Assembly (NCBI GenBank): GCA_016280445.1
Contig: JAEEGS010000034.1
Coordinates: 29,505-93,504 of the forward strand
Length of the DNA: 64,000 bases
Origin: Bacteroidaceae bacterium
GTDB lineage: Bacteria > Bacteroidota > Bacteroidia > Bacteroidales > Bacteroidaceae
Reading direction: 5' to 3'
Under the pieces are notes generated by a model that ran no database searches, was not told where the DNA came from, and was given only the letters and a program-made list of their open reading frames with translations. This document shows, one piece after another, positions 45,163 through 54,004 of the stretch (its first letter is position 1; each line of letters starts with the position of its first letter). A program made the translations under genes and the position numbers.

Positions 45163-46035
45163 CTATAGTTTACTGATACATTCGCGCAGAGAATCTTCCC
45201 AGTATGGTACTTCAATGCCGTATGTATTCTTGATTTTCGTTTTGTCCAGCACAGAGTAGTGGGGACGTGCTGCAGGGGTGGGGTACTCCTCTGTGTGCAG
45301 TGGCTTCACGTGGCAGGTGGTGATGCCGGCAATGCGGTGGATGGCCTTGGTGAAGTCATACCAGGAGATGACACCCTCGTTGCTGAAGTGGTAGATGCCA
45401 GGCACGATGCCCTTGTTGATGGCCACAAAGATGGCGGCTGCCAAGTCACGTGCATACGTGGGTGTGCCCACTTGGTCGAAGATGACACCCAGTTCGGGCT
45501 TCTCCTTACCCAGTCGAATCATCGTCTTCACGAAGTTGTTGCCAAAGGTGGAGTAGAGCCAAGCCGTGCGGATGATGAGATACTGCTGGCAGTTGGCTTT
45601 CACGCTTTCCTCACCAGCCAGTTTGGTGCGTCCATACACTGAGTTTGGACATGTGGGCAGTTCCTCAGTCACAGGTTTGTGGCTAGTGCCGTCAAACACA
45701 TAGTCGGTACTGATTTGTACGATGCTTCCGCCTCGTTTGCCTACTGCCTTGGCCAGATAGCCAGGTGCGATGTTGTTCAGCAGATTGCACAGTTCTTCAT
45801 TGCTTTCGGCCTTGTCCACAGCGGTGAAGGCAGCGCAATTCACGATGCAGTCAATTTTGTTTTCGTTCACGAAGGCCTCCACGTCCGCATCGTTCGTGAT
45901 GTCCAGTTTCTGAGCCTTCGAGCCTTCTGGAATCACTACGTCCGTGAAGAAATACTGGTGTTGAGGATTCTCCCTTGCCAGCAACTGCATCTCATTACCG
46001 AGTTGCCCGTTGCATCCTGTCACTAAAATGTTCAT
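45163..46035 (-). CDS. rfbD: dTDP-4-dehydrorhamnose reductase
   Basis: The 290-residue short-chain reductase has the N-terminal GCNGQLGNEM nucleotide-binding loop, STDYVFDG and the YGRTKLAGE catalytic tyrosine and lysine. It performs the last step of dTDP-L-rhamnose synthesis. The rest of the rfb set is not in this window. It makes rhamnose for cell-surface polymers and is separate from the catabolic rha genes. Confidence 0.94.
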   Translation of the reverse strand: MNILVTGCNGQLGNEMQLLARENPQHQYFFTDVVIPEGSKAQKLDITNDADVEAFVNENKIDCIVNCAAFTAVDKAESNEELCNLLNNIAPGYLAKAVGKRGGSIVQISTDYVFDGTSHKPVTEELPTCPNSVYGRTKLAGEESVKANCQQYLIIRTAWLYSTFGNNFVKTMIRLGKEKPELGVIFDQVGTPTYARDLAAAIFVAINKGIVPGIYHFSNEGVISWYDFTKAIHRIAGITTCHVKPLHTEEYPTPAARPHYSVLDKTKIKNTYGIEVPYWEDSLRECISKL

Positions 46036-46092
46036 ATCTAACTATTCCTTTTTTTGATTGTTCAATTCTCAACTGTCCACCTCAATTCTCAA
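46036..46092. repeat. Heptamer-like repeats before rfbD
   Basis: The transcript strand reads AGTTGAG, AATTGAG, a six-base unit, AGTTGAG, AATTGAA, CAATCAA. The sequence fills the gap between DUF4924 and rfbD. Confidence 0.6.
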
Positions 46093-46638
46093 CTAAAACT
46101 CCACCTCTCCGGCCTTGTCTTTCTTGTAGTAGTCGCTGAGCATGCCGATGAACTTGGCAATGTTGTCGATGGCCGTTGCCGTTTCTGCCGAGATGTCTTT
46201 TTTCTGCATTCTCAGCAGCATGGTGCCATAGAGGGCGTCAAAGCAGTTCTCAATCTCGTTCTTTTCTTGACTCTCGGCACTTTTCGACCTCAGTTCCACG
46301 ATAAATGGTAGGGCCTTGTAGTAGGCGGCTGAGTAGAATGGGTGCTTGCTTGACTTCAGCAACTGCGTATGCAGGTCGGTCAGCAGGATGAGGATGTTCT
46401 TGTTCACTTGCAGATGTCCTTTCTCCGCTACGCTTTCCTCACGCATCATCTGGATGAGGCTCTCGTACCATCCCTTCAGTGCCTCGCCTTTCTCAGCATC
46501 GAGGCCAAACTGCGGGATGTACTCCGCAGCCATCCTCTCGGCATCCAATGCGTAGGCTCGCAACGTGTCTTCCACTTGCCACATGTAGAGCAGATATTCT
46601 GCTATATTCTTCTTTTTCAGTTGTTCTGCTATATACAT
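46093..46638 (-). CDS. DUF4924 family protein
   Basis: The 181-residue helical protein begins MYIAEQLKKKNIAEYLLYMWQVED, a pattern typical of the Bacteroidetes DUF4924 family. No signal peptide or membrane helix is seen, so it is cytoplasmic. Function is unknown. It is the first gene of the run that continues to fmt. A possible weak -7 box (TATATTTT on the minus strand near 46650-46657) precedes it. Confidence 0.8.
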   Translation of the reverse strand: MYIAEQLKKKNIAEYLLYMWQVEDTLRAYALDAERMAAEYIPQFGLDAEKGEALKGWYESLIQMMREESVAEKGHLQVNKNILILLTDLHTQLLKSSKHPFYSAAYYKALPFIVELRSKSAESQEKNEIENCFDALYGTMLLRMQKKDISAETATAIDNIAKFIGMLSDYYKKDKAGEVEF

Positions 46639-46674
46639 ATTGAGAGGCGAAAATATAGTTTGAGATGCGTTTCC

Positions 46675-47430
46675 TTATTCGAACAGTTCAATTCTTGGGT
46701 TGTTGCCGAAGGGGATGTAGTGGAACGTGTGTCCTGTCAGCGCATAAACAATCATGATGGCACTCACCACCATCACCGTGATGCCGATGATGCGGTTGAT
46801 GCGCCAGATTACTTGGGTGCTGAATCTTTCCCTTACCTTGTCCACCAGCCATGTCAGCGCATACCACCAACACAAAGCTCCCACCACAATAAACACATAG
46901 CCCATTGTTTGTGCAATCCAGTTGCCAGCCAAGATAAAAGTGAACTGGCCGTATAGTGCCACGAAAAGCAGGATAATCAGCGGGTTCGACACCGTGATGA
47001 GGAATCCTGAAATCATGAAACCGTCCAGTTTGTGCTTGGTCTTCACGGGGGATTCTCTGTCCATCACCTTCTGCTTGGGGATGCTTCTGAAAGTGTAGAT
47101 GCCAAAGGCGAATAGCAGCACTGAACCTATCACCTTAATCCACAATGCGATGATGGGGTCTTCGATGATGTCCACCACCAGATACATGAAATAGCCCGTG
47201 ATGATGGCATAGATGATATCGCTGATGCTGGCTCCAATGCCTGTGGCAAAACCTTCCCAACGTCCTTTGTTCAGGGTGCGCTGAACGGTCAGGATGCCGA
47301 CGGGACCCATGGGGGCCGATGCCAACACGCCAATCAGGAATCCTTTCATCATTTCCTCAAACACACCCACATTCTGCATCCATTCCTGGAAGTTCAGTTC
47401 GGGTATCTGGGGGATTGCTTGTAATATCAT
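46675..47430 (-). CDS. LysE-family amino acid exporter-like protein
   Basis: The 251-residue form starts at 47430 (MILQAIPQIPELNF); a start at 47472 would lie upstream of the transcription start and is rejected. It has six predicted helices and the family block SAPMGPVGILTVQRTLNKGR with GIGASISDIIYA. LysE-type proteins export amino acids or related compounds. The substrate is not known. Confidence 0.88.
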   Translation of the reverse strand: MILQAIPQIPELNFQEWMQNVGVFEEMMKGFLIGVLASAPMGPVGILTVQRTLNKGRWEGFATGIGASISDIIYAIITGYFMYLVVDIIEDPIIALWIKVIGSVLLFAFGIYTFRSIPKQKVMDRESPVKTKHKLDGFMISGFLITVSNPLIILLFVALYGQFTFILAGNWIAQTMGYVFIVVGALCWWYALTWLVDKVRERFSTQVIWRINRIIGITVMVVSAIMIVYALTGHTFHYIPFGNNPRIELFE

Positions 47431-47459
47431 AGATATGCAGTTCTTTCCGTTTGAAAGTG

Positions 47460-47467
47460 CAAAGGTA
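47460..47467 (-). promoter_or_regulatory. -7 box for the LysE gene
   Basis: TACCTTTG on the minus strand, 30 bases upstream of the chosen start. Confidence 0.65.
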
Positions 47468-47586
47468 CGCATTTCTTGTGAATAATCATGCGATTCCCCC
47501 GGATTTATTTCATCCGACGCTCCTCAGCATGCCCAAGCACTCTCGCTACAGATGGAGCGGAAGCACCTCGCCTGTGCCTGCGAAAT

Positions 47587-47694
47587 TGTTACACATTGCC
47601 ATAAAAAAATGTTACACTTGTAACATTGTCAGTGTTACAAGTGTAACAGTGGTTGTGTTACAAGTGTAACACTGCGTGTGTTACATCTGTAACA
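47587..47694. repeat. 23-bp-period palindrome array (TGTTACA/TGTAACA)
   Basis: Four 16-bp palindromes with arms TGTTACA and TGTAACA start at 47610, 47633, 47656 and 47679, and a half-site TGTTACA is at 47587. All starts are exactly 23 bases apart. The spacers ttgtcag, gtggttg and ctgcgtg are 7 bases and differ. The central dinucleotide varies (CT, AG, AG, TC). It lies just past the stop of the esterase gene and about 120 bases upstream of the LysE promoter. The rest of 47473-47586 shows nothing recognisable. Confidence 0.95.
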
Positions 47695-47709
47695 GTGGAG
47701 CATGTAAAG

Positions 47710-48567
47710 CTACCTTACAGTTTCCAGCCAGGCACTCAAGTCGGCCATCATTTCTTTGTGATACTTGAAGTTCTCGCGGCATCCCCATCCGTGACCGCCT
47801 GAGGGGTAGATATGCATCGTCGCCTTCACTCCGTTCTTCTTCAAGGCCAGATAGTAGTTCACGCTGTTCTGCGAGGGCACCACACGGTCATCGTCACTCA
47901 GCAGCATGATGGCAGGAGGCGTTTGGCTGGTCACCTGCTGCTCATTGCTGTAGAGGACAACTTGCTCCTGTGTGGCTTGTTCGCCGATGAGTCCGTGTCG
48001 GCTGCCTTTGTGCGTGTATTGATAGTCGAACGTCACCACTGGATAGAAGAGAATCTGGAAGGCAGGGACGGTGAGCGTGTCGCTGTGGGTGGCCACCGTC
48101 GAGGCCAGATGCCCGCCTGCTGATGAGCCCATGATGCCCACCTTTTTCGGGTCGATGTTCCACTTCTGTGCATTCTCCCTCACCAGCCGCAGAGCCTCCT
48201 TGGCGTCGCTGATGGGTACATCGGCATTGGCATGCGGCATGCGGTATTTCAGCACGACGAAGGCGATGCCTCGCTCGTTGAAGAACGGTGCCCAGTCATA
48301 GCCCTCGTGGCCAGTTGCCAGATGGCTGTAGCCACCGCCAGGAAGGCACACAACGGCACGTCCTGTTGCCTTGGCCGCTTCGGGCAGAAACACACGGATG
48401 GAGGGCTTGAAGTTTTGTTTGGAGTCGTCGTAAGGCTGTGTCTTGTCGATGCCGTTGCTATTAGGCAAACCATTGGGCCATAAGTCAATGTCGAATGAGC
48501 CTTGTTGTGCTTTCGCACCCAGTAAAGAGAGGAATCCAAGCATAAAAAAGACAATCTTTTTCATCAT
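47710..48567 (-). CDS. Secreted alpha/beta-hydrolase, acetyl esterase-like
   Basis: The 285-residue enzyme has a signal peptide (ending GAKAQ) and an alpha/beta-hydrolase fold. The nucleophile is the serine of GSSAGG, the oxyanion block is LPGGGYSHLA, the acid is in SDDDRVVP and the histidine is in GGHGWG. Related Bacteroidales proteins are carbohydrate acetyl esterases, so deacetylation of plant glycans is a reasonable guess. A TAACTTTG box (48597-48604, minus) precedes it, next to the divergent glucokinase promoter. Confidence 0.85.
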   Translation of the reverse strand: MMKKIVFFMLGFLSLLGAKAQQGSFDIDLWPNGLPNSNGIDKTQPYDDSKQNFKPSIRVFLPEAAKATGRAVVCLPGGGYSHLATGHEGYDWAPFFNERGIAFVVLKYRMPHANADVPISDAKEALRLVRENAQKWNIDPKKVGIMGSSAGGHLASTVATHSDTLTVPAFQILFYPVVTFDYQYTHKGSRHGLIGEQATQEQVVLYSNEQQVTSQTPPAIMLLSDDDRVVPSQNSVNYYLALKKNGVKATMHIYPSGGHGWGCRENFKYHKEMMADLSAWLETVR

Positions 48568-48596
48568 TTTCAGTAAATGTTAGAGATTTTATTTTG

Positions 48597-48635
48597 CAAA
48601 GTTAGTGCATTTCATTGGGAAAATGCCTATCTTTG
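48597..48635. promoter_or_regulatory. Back-to-back promoters of esterase and glucokinase
   Basis: TAACTTTG on the minus strand (48597-48604) and TATCTTTG on the plus strand (48628-48635) are 23 bases apart, so the two -33 regions overlap the opposite promoter. Confidence 0.6.
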
Positions 48636-48662
48636 TCCACAAATCTTATAAAAACTTCAAAA

Positions 48663-49637
48663 ATGGATAGTCAAAAACCCTATGTGATTGGTGTTGACCT
48701 TGGAGGAACCAACACCGTATTTGGCATCGTTGATGCACACGGACACATCATGTCCGAAAGTTCCATCAAGACTCATGACTACAAGACGGCCGATTCTTTT
48801 GTGGAGGCAGGCATTATGTGTCTCAAGCCCCTCGTTGAACAGGTGGGCGGCATTGAGCAGATTGCAGGCATGGGCATAGGAGCCCCCAACGCTAACTTCT
48901 ATTCGGGTGCCATCGAGTATGCGCCTAACCTCTCGTGGGCACATGACGGGGTGGTGCCTTTGGCGCAAATGTTCTCTGGCCGACTCGGAGGCTTGGCGGT
49001 TCGTCTCACCAACGACGCCAATGCTGCCGCAATGGGCGAGATGACCTACGGAGTGGCTCGTGGTATGAAAAATTTCATCGTCATCACCCTTGGCACAGGC
49101 GTGGGGTCTGGTATCGTCATCAATGGTCAGTTGGTCTATGGTCATGACGGTTTTGCTGGCGAATTGGGGCATGTCACTATGGTGCGTGGTAAGGAGGGCC
49201 GCCTCTGCGGGTGTGGTCGCACAGGCTGTCTGGAGGCATATTGCTCTGCTACAGGTGTGGCTCACACAGCACGTGAGATTCTTGCCAACACCGACCGTCC
49301 TTCACTCCTGCGCAACAAGCCTGCTGAGGAAATTGAGTCGCTTGATGTCTCCATCGCCGCAAGCCAGGGAGACGAAATGGCCAACGAGATTTTCCAGTTC
49401 ACAGGCAAGATACTTGGCGAGGCATGTGCCGACTTTGCCGCCTTCTCATCCCCCGAAGCCTTCATTTTCTTTGGTGGACTCTGCAAGGCAGGCGACCTCA
49501 TCATGAAACCCGTGGAGGAAGCCTACAATCAGCACGTCATGCCTATCTTCAAGGGCAAGGCCAAATTCCTCGTCAGTGGCCTCATGAATGTGAATGCCGC
49601 CGTGCTTGGCGCTTCTGCTTTGGGATGGGGTGAGTGA
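48663..49637 (+). CDS. ROK-family glucokinase
   Basis: The 324-residue protein starts at 48663 (MDSQKPYVIGVDLGGTNTV); an upstream TTG at 48615 lies before the -7 box and is rejected. It has the ATP-binding DLGGTN, the catalytic region RLTNDANAAAMGE, the GELGHV histidine and the zinc motif CGCGRTGCLEAYCS of the ROK family. It phosphorylates glucose or a related hexose; exact sugar is inference. Confidence 0.9.
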   Translation: MDSQKPYVIGVDLGGTNTVFGIVDAHGHIMSESSIKTHDYKTADSFVEAGIMCLKPLVEQVGGIEQIAGMGIGAPNANFYSGAIEYAPNLSWAHDGVVPLAQMFSGRLGGLAVRLTNDANAAAMGEMTYGVARGMKNFIVITLGTGVGSGIVINGQLVYGHDGFAGELGHVTMVRGKEGRLCGCGRTGCLEAYCSATGVAHTAREILANTDRPSLLRNKPAEEIESLDVSIAASQGDEMANEIFQFTGKILGEACADFAAFSSPEAFIFFGGLCKAGDLIMKPVEEAYNQHVMPIFKGKAKFLVSGLMNVNAAVLGASALGWGE

Positions 49638-49654
49638 AAAACAAGTTAGTCAAC

Positions 49655-49694
49655 AAAAAAAGGTGGCGATGCACAAAGCACCGCCACCTTTTTT
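49655..49694. terminator. Bidirectional terminator between glucokinase and glmM
   Basis: AAAAAAAGGTGGCG and CGCCACCTTTTTT pair, with an inner TGC/GCA extension, between two convergent genes. Confidence 0.93.
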
Positions 49695-49704
49695 GTTGTT
49701 GTGT

Positions 49705-51114
49705 TTACTTCATCGAGTAAACCACGTCCATGATTTTCTTGCCAATTTCGTCGGCCGCCTCCATTGTGGCTGCTTCTGAATAGACGCGGATGATAGGTTC
49801 TGTATTGGACTTGCGCAGATGCACCCACTTGTCGGGGAAGTCAATCTTTACGCCGTCTATGTCGTTCACTTCAGTACCTTCCTGTCCTGTGTACATGGCC
49901 TTGACCTTGGCAAGGATGGCATCCACATCGGTGGAGGCATCGAGGTCGATGCGGTTCTTGGCGATGGCATAGTCGGGATAGGTGGCACGAAGTTGACTGA
50001 CGGTAAGTCCAGGTTTTGCCTCACGTTCGTGTGCCAGATGGCTGAGGAAGAGGGCAATGCCTACGAGGGCATCACGTCCGTAGTGAGCAGCGGGATAGAT
50101 GACACCACCGTTGCCTTCGCCACCAATGACGGTGTTGGTCTCCTTCATCTTGGTCACCACGTTCACTTCGCCAACAGCGGCTGCATTGTACTGCATGCCG
50201 TACTTGCGGGTCACATCGCGCAGCGCACGGGTGGAAGAGAGGTTGCTCACCGTGTTGCCTGGGGTGTGCTTGAGGATGTAGTCAGCAACCGTGACGAGTG
50301 TGTATTCCTCACCGTACATCTTGCCGTTTTCGCAGATGAAAGCGAGGCGGTCTACGTCAGGGTCAACTACGAAGCCGACATCGTTGCCGCCTTTGGCCAT
50401 GAGTCCCATGATGTCGGAGAGGTTCTTCTCCAACGGTTCCGGGTTGTGCTGGAAGTCGCCAGTGGGGTCGGCGTAGAGTGGGGTGACATTCTCTACACCC
50501 AATGCCTTGAAGAGTTTGGGCAGAATGATGCCGCCCACAGAGTTGATGCTGTCGAAGGCCACGTGGAAGTTCTGCTTCTTGATGGCCGCAACATCGACGA
50601 GTTCGAGACCGAGCACCATGTCGATGTGCTTCTGGTCGTAGGTGTTATCCTCGATATATTTGCCCATGTGGTCCACATCGGCAAAGTCGAAATCTTCTGC
50701 CTCTGCGATTTTGAGCACCTCATTGCCTTCAGCGGCATTGAGGAACTCACCTTTCTCATTGAGGAGTTTGAGGGCATTCCAGTGACGTGGGTTGTGGCTG
50801 GCAGTGATGATGATACCGCCACAAGCGCCTTCCATTGCCACAGCAATTTCTGTAGTAGGGGTGGAAGCAAGGCCGATGTTGACCACGTCGAAGCCCATGC
50901 CCATGAGGGTGCCACATACAACATTCTTGACCATCTCGCCAGAGATGCGGGCATCGCGCCCCACGACAATCTTGTTGCTCTCCACTTTCGTGGTTCGACG
51001 GATGAGGGTTGCGTATGCACTGGTGAATTTTACAATGTCGAGGGGATTCAGTCCCTCGCCGGCACGTCCGCCAATGGTGCCGCGGATGCCTGAGATAGAT
51101 TTAATAAGACTCAT
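49705..51114 (-). CDS. glmM: Phosphoglucosamine mutase-type phosphohexomutase
   Basis: The 469-residue form starts at 51114 (MSLIKSISGIRGTIGG). The phosphoserine loop is TASHNPRHWNALK, the metal-binding loop DPDVDRLAF, the sugar-binding loop GGEGNGGV and the C-terminal phosphate loop RKSNTEPIIRVY. GlmM makes glucosamine-1-phosphate for peptidoglycan and LPS; a phosphomannomutase activity is possible. It is the last gene of the NfeD-flotillin-DUF4827 run, 25 bases after DUF4827. The gap holds two heptamers of the AATTATC type (51128-51141). Confidence 0.85.
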   Translation of the reverse strand: MSLIKSISGIRGTIGGRAGEGLNPLDIVKFTSAYATLIRRTTKVESNKIVVGRDARISGEMVKNVVCGTLMGMGFDVVNIGLASTPTTEIAVAMEGACGGIIITASHNPRHWNALKLLNEKGEFLNAAEGNEVLKIAEAEDFDFADVDHMGKYIEDNTYDQKHIDMVLGLELVDVAAIKKQNFHVAFDSINSVGGIILPKLFKALGVENVTPLYADPTGDFQHNPEPLEKNLSDIMGLMAKGGNDVGFVVDPDVDRLAFICENGKMYGEEYTLVTVADYILKHTPGNTVSNLSSTRALRDVTRKYGMQYNAAAVGEVNVVTKMKETNTVIGGEGNGGVIYPAAHYGRDALVGIALFLSHLAHEREAKPGLTVSQLRATYPDYAIAKNRIDLDASTDVDAILAKVKAMYTGQEGTEVNDIDGVKIDFPDKWVHLRKSNTEPIIRVYSEAATMEAADEIGKKIMDVVYSMK

Positions 51115-51139
51115 ATGGTTATTTATCAATGATCAATTA

Positions 51140-51814
51140 TCAATATTTGGGGGGAATCTGATACGAGATTTCGTAATAGAAAGGCAGCACATAGCCAGCA
51201 GCGTTGGAGGTGCCTGAAGAGTGGGGCACGATGAGGCGCACTTTGGCTTCTTCGCCAGCCACCTTGGTCAAACGGATGAAGTTGAGCGGCTTAAGCCATC
51301 CCTTGGGTACTATGGAGCCATAGACCGAGAGCATCACGCCGGCGGTGTACCAAGCGGTGTAACTCCGACTGTAGTGGCTATAGGTACACATCATCTCGTC
51401 TTCTATACTTGATTTGTAGATGTTGCTGTTGGTCGTGTCGGCACTCTCAATGTCATACTCGAGAAACTTGCACAGCAACGGACGGGTGACGGTGGAGTCT
51501 TTCCGTTCCTTGGCCAGTTCGACCATCGTAGGACCTTCGCCCTTGCGTACAATCTGCATATAGATACCGTCGTCGTTGAACAAGACGAACTCGTTTTTCT
51601 CGAGGTCGGTCGTGCTGTCCTGTGCATAGAACTGCGATTCGGTGATGACGGTGATGGGGCCTACAAACTCGTTGTCACGGAGAAAACGGCCAATGGCACT
51701 CTTCTCCTTCGCCTTCTGCTTGGCATAGGTCTCATGGTCATTACAACTGGTGACTGTGAACACGGCAATGCTCACGACCCAAGCCGCGAGCATTGAATAA
51801 AGTAAATTCTTCAC
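51140..51814 (-). CDS. DUF4827 lipoprotein
   Basis: The 224-residue protein has a signal peptide and lipobox V-T-S-C at Cys24, followed by NDHETYAKQKAKEK. The remainder has an FKBP-like layout (IVPKGWLKPLNFIRLTK, then KVRLIVPHSSG), which is usual for DUF4827. No catalytic role is established. It sits between the flotillin gene and glmM with short gaps. Confidence 0.8.
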   Translation of the reverse strand: MKNLLYSMLAAWVVSIAVFTVTSCNDHETYAKQKAKEKSAIGRFLRDNEFVGPITVITESQFYAQDSTTDLEKNEFVLFNDDGIYMQIVRKGEGPTMVELAKERKDSTVTRPLLCKFLEYDIESADTTNSNIYKSSIEDEMMCTYSHYSRSYTAWYTAGVMLSVYGSIVPKGWLKPLNFIRLTKVAGEEAKVRLIVPHSSGTSNAAGYVLPFYYEISYQIPPKY

Positions 51815-51838
51815 TTTTTTATCATTATAATTTAATCA

Positions 51839-53212
51839 TCATTCTTCTTCATCAACCTCTTCTTCAGTGGCAGGGGTTTCCTCCTTCTTCTTGGCCAGAT
51901 ACTCGGGCAATGCAAGTCCTGCCTGGTCGAAGAGTTCGTGGAGTGGGGGAACGCTCTTCATCAGACCGCTCAGGAAATTGGCTGTGCTGCCCTTTCCGTC
52001 GGCAGAGTTGCCCGAATCCCAAACGGTGACGTGGTCGATGTTGATGCCCTTGACGGCTTCCACCTGTGTCTTCACCAGGTCTGGCAACTTTTCCAGCAGC
52101 AAGAGCATATAAGCCTTGTTGGCATCGCCACCGGCAGCCTGTACCATCTTGTCGTAACCAGATGCCTGACGTGACAGAATCTCGAAGAGACCACGTGCCT
52201 CGGCTTCCATCTTGGCGTATGCTGCATCGGCTTCACCCTTCGCGTTCACACGAATCTTTTCTGCTTCGGCTTCTGCCTCGATAATCTTACGCTTCTTCTC
52301 AATCTCCTGACTGACGAGCACGTTGGCACTCTGGGTGGCACGTTCACGGTTGGCACGTGCTTCTTCGGCCTTCTGCTCAGCGGAGTATGCTTCTTCCAAA
52401 GCCTTGGCGGCAGCTACCTTCTCGGCAGCGATGGCCTTGCGTTGTGCCTCAGCCTCGCGTTCGCGACGGTCGGCATCGGAGTTGGCTATCTGCACTTTGG
52501 CCTCGTTCTCACCTTGTACAGCCTGTGCATTGGCTTCAGCAGTACGGATACGGGTCTCTCGGTTGGCTTCAGCCTTACCGATTTCACCAAACTTCTCCTG
52601 TTCAGCCACACGCACCTTGGCTTCGTTGATGGCCTTGGCTGCAGCTTCTTGACCGAGTGCCTCGATGTAGCCACTCTCGTCGTTGATGTCGGTCACGTTC
52701 ACGTTGATGAGACGCAGACCAATCTTCTTCAATTCCACCTCGACGTTGCTGGAGATGGCCTCGAGGAACTTGTCACGGTCGCTGTTCAGTTCCTCAATGC
52801 TCATGGTGGCGATGACCAGACGCAACTGACCGAAGAGGATGTCTCGTGCCAGTTCCTGAATCTGGGCAGCCGTGAGACCCAACAGACGCTCGGCTGCTGC
52901 CGTCATGCTCTCTGTGTCGGTGGAGATACCGACGGTAAAGCGGCAAGGCACATCCACGCGGATGTTCTGGCGCGAGAGGGCATTGGTCAGATTGGCATCA
53001 ATGCTGATGGGGGTGAGGCTCAAGTAGGCATAGTCCTGAATGATGGGCCACACGAACGTACCACCGCCGTGCACACACTTGGCTGAACCTCTGTTGCCTG
53101 TGGTTCCATAAACTACCAGAATCTTGTCTGACGGACATCTTCTGTATCGATTGATGATGGAGATGAGAAGCACAATGGCTACAACCACTGCTACAATAAT
53201 AAGATAAGTCAT
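51839..53212 (-). CDS. Flotillin-like SPFH membrane protein
   Basis: The 457-residue protein has one N-terminal membrane helix (about 3-20), an SPFH domain (about 25-190), a long charged coiled coil rich in Glu-Ala (about 190-370) and a C-terminal region ending in an acidic tail. This is flotillin/FloT architecture; such proteins form membrane assemblies and scaffold other proteins. It follows an NfeD-like gene, the usual bacterial partner. The 31-base gap before it contains AT-rich heptamer-like units (TTTACGA, TTTACTA). Confidence 0.92.
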   Translation of the reverse strand: MTYLIIVAVVVAIVLLISIINRYRRCPSDKILVVYGTTGNRGSAKCVHGGGTFVWPIIQDYAYLSLTPISIDANLTNALSRQNIRVDVPCRFTVGISTDTESMTAAAERLLGLTAAQIQELARDILFGQLRLVIATMSIEELNSDRDKFLEAISSNVEVELKKIGLRLINVNVTDINDESGYIEALGQEAAAKAINEAKVRVAEQEKFGEIGKAEANRETRIRTAEANAQAVQGENEAKVQIANSDADRREREAEAQRKAIAAEKVAAAKALEEAYSAEQKAEEARANRERATQSANVLVSQEIEKKRKIIEAEAEAEKIRVNAKGEADAAYAKMEAEARGLFEILSRQASGYDKMVQAAGGDANKAYMLLLLEKLPDLVKTQVEAVKGINIDHVTVWDSGNSADGKGSTANFLSGLMKSVPPLHELFDQAGLALPEYLAKKKEETPATEEEVDEEE

Positions 53213-53243
53213 GGTTATTATTTACAAGTTTACGATTTACTAT

Positions 53244-53861
53244 TTATTTCACTAACACGGTGGAACCGTCGATGATGCTGACCACTTTCACCTTTTGGCC
53301 GCTGGCAATGCTGTCGCCTTCGGTCATGGCATCGAACTCCTGTATGGAGCCGTTGAGGCTCACCTGCACCTTGCCCTTGCCGCTCTGTCCGGCAGGAATG
53401 CGCAGATAGACATCGACAGTCTTGTCCACGCAGTCGGCAATGTTGAAGGCGCCGTTGTGCTCCAGTTTCTTGGTCTGCTTCTTGATGAAGAAGAACATGA
53501 GCACAAAGGCCGCGCCCACTAACAGGGCAATCAGGGTGAGCACCCAGTAGTTCTCGATGGCGGTGCTCAAGCAGACACCACCCCAGCCGAAGCCGACGAT
53601 GAAGTTGACAAAGTTCTTGATGCTGAACAGCGAGATGCCGCCTCCCAAGTCCATGGTGTCGGCACCATCGAAGTCTACATCCATGTCGCTGCTGTCCATT
53701 CCGATGAGCGTCAACACCATCTGAATAAGGAAGATGATGGAGCCTACGACAGCACATACCCAGAACACCTGCATCCAAGTGTCCATGTCCTGAAAGGATT
53801 CCCACCACGTCGTCTCCAGATCGTACGAAGAGATGGGTGCAACATCTAATAAATTCATCAT
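53244..53861 (-). CDS. NfeD-like membrane protein with OB-fold
   Basis: The 205-residue form begins at 53861; the longer frame from 53924 overlaps the -7 box. It has three membrane helices (about 30-52, 85-105 and 115-135) and a C-terminal OB-fold (about 145-205, DKTVDVYLRIPAGQSGKGKVQ). NfeD1b-like proteins of this type pair with flotillins, as YuaF does with FloT in Bacillus. It heads the operon. Confidence 0.85.
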   Translation of the reverse strand: MMNLLDVAPISSYDLETTWWESFQDMDTWMQVFWVCAVVGSIIFLIQMVLTLIGMDSSDMDVDFDGADTMDLGGGISLFSIKNFVNFIVGFGWGGVCLSTAIENYWVLTLIALLVGAAFVLMFFFIKKQTKKLEHNGAFNIADCVDKTVDVYLRIPAGQSGKGKVQVSLNGSIQEFDAMTEGDSIASGQKVKVVSIIDGSTVLVK

Positions 53862-53921
53862 GACTCTTGGTTTTTGAGAGTTTTTGACTTCGTCCAGCGC
53901 ATATCTGGCTGAAAAACGCCA

Positions 53922-53929
53922 CAAAGATA
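53922..53929 (-). promoter_or_regulatory. -7 box for the NfeD-flotillin operon
   Basis: TATCTTTG on the minus strand lies 61 bases before the chosen start. Confidence 0.65.
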
Positions 53930-54004
53930 AGGAAAAGTGAGGAGTTAGCAGTGATGAGTTAGGAGTTTTTTACTAGATGACACTATTTTTTATAAAAAAG
54001 TAAC

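Noticed and set aside
47587..47694. CRISPR array or replication origin iterons
   Set aside because: Spacers are only 7 bases, and no replication initiator gene, DnaA-box cluster or cas gene is nearby. The iteron-like look is noted as a finding, but origin function is not supported.
53230..53922. Alternative frame overlapping the NfeD-like gene
   Set aside because: Rich in Cys, His and Arg without membrane helices; the overlapping frame has the complete NfeD layout.
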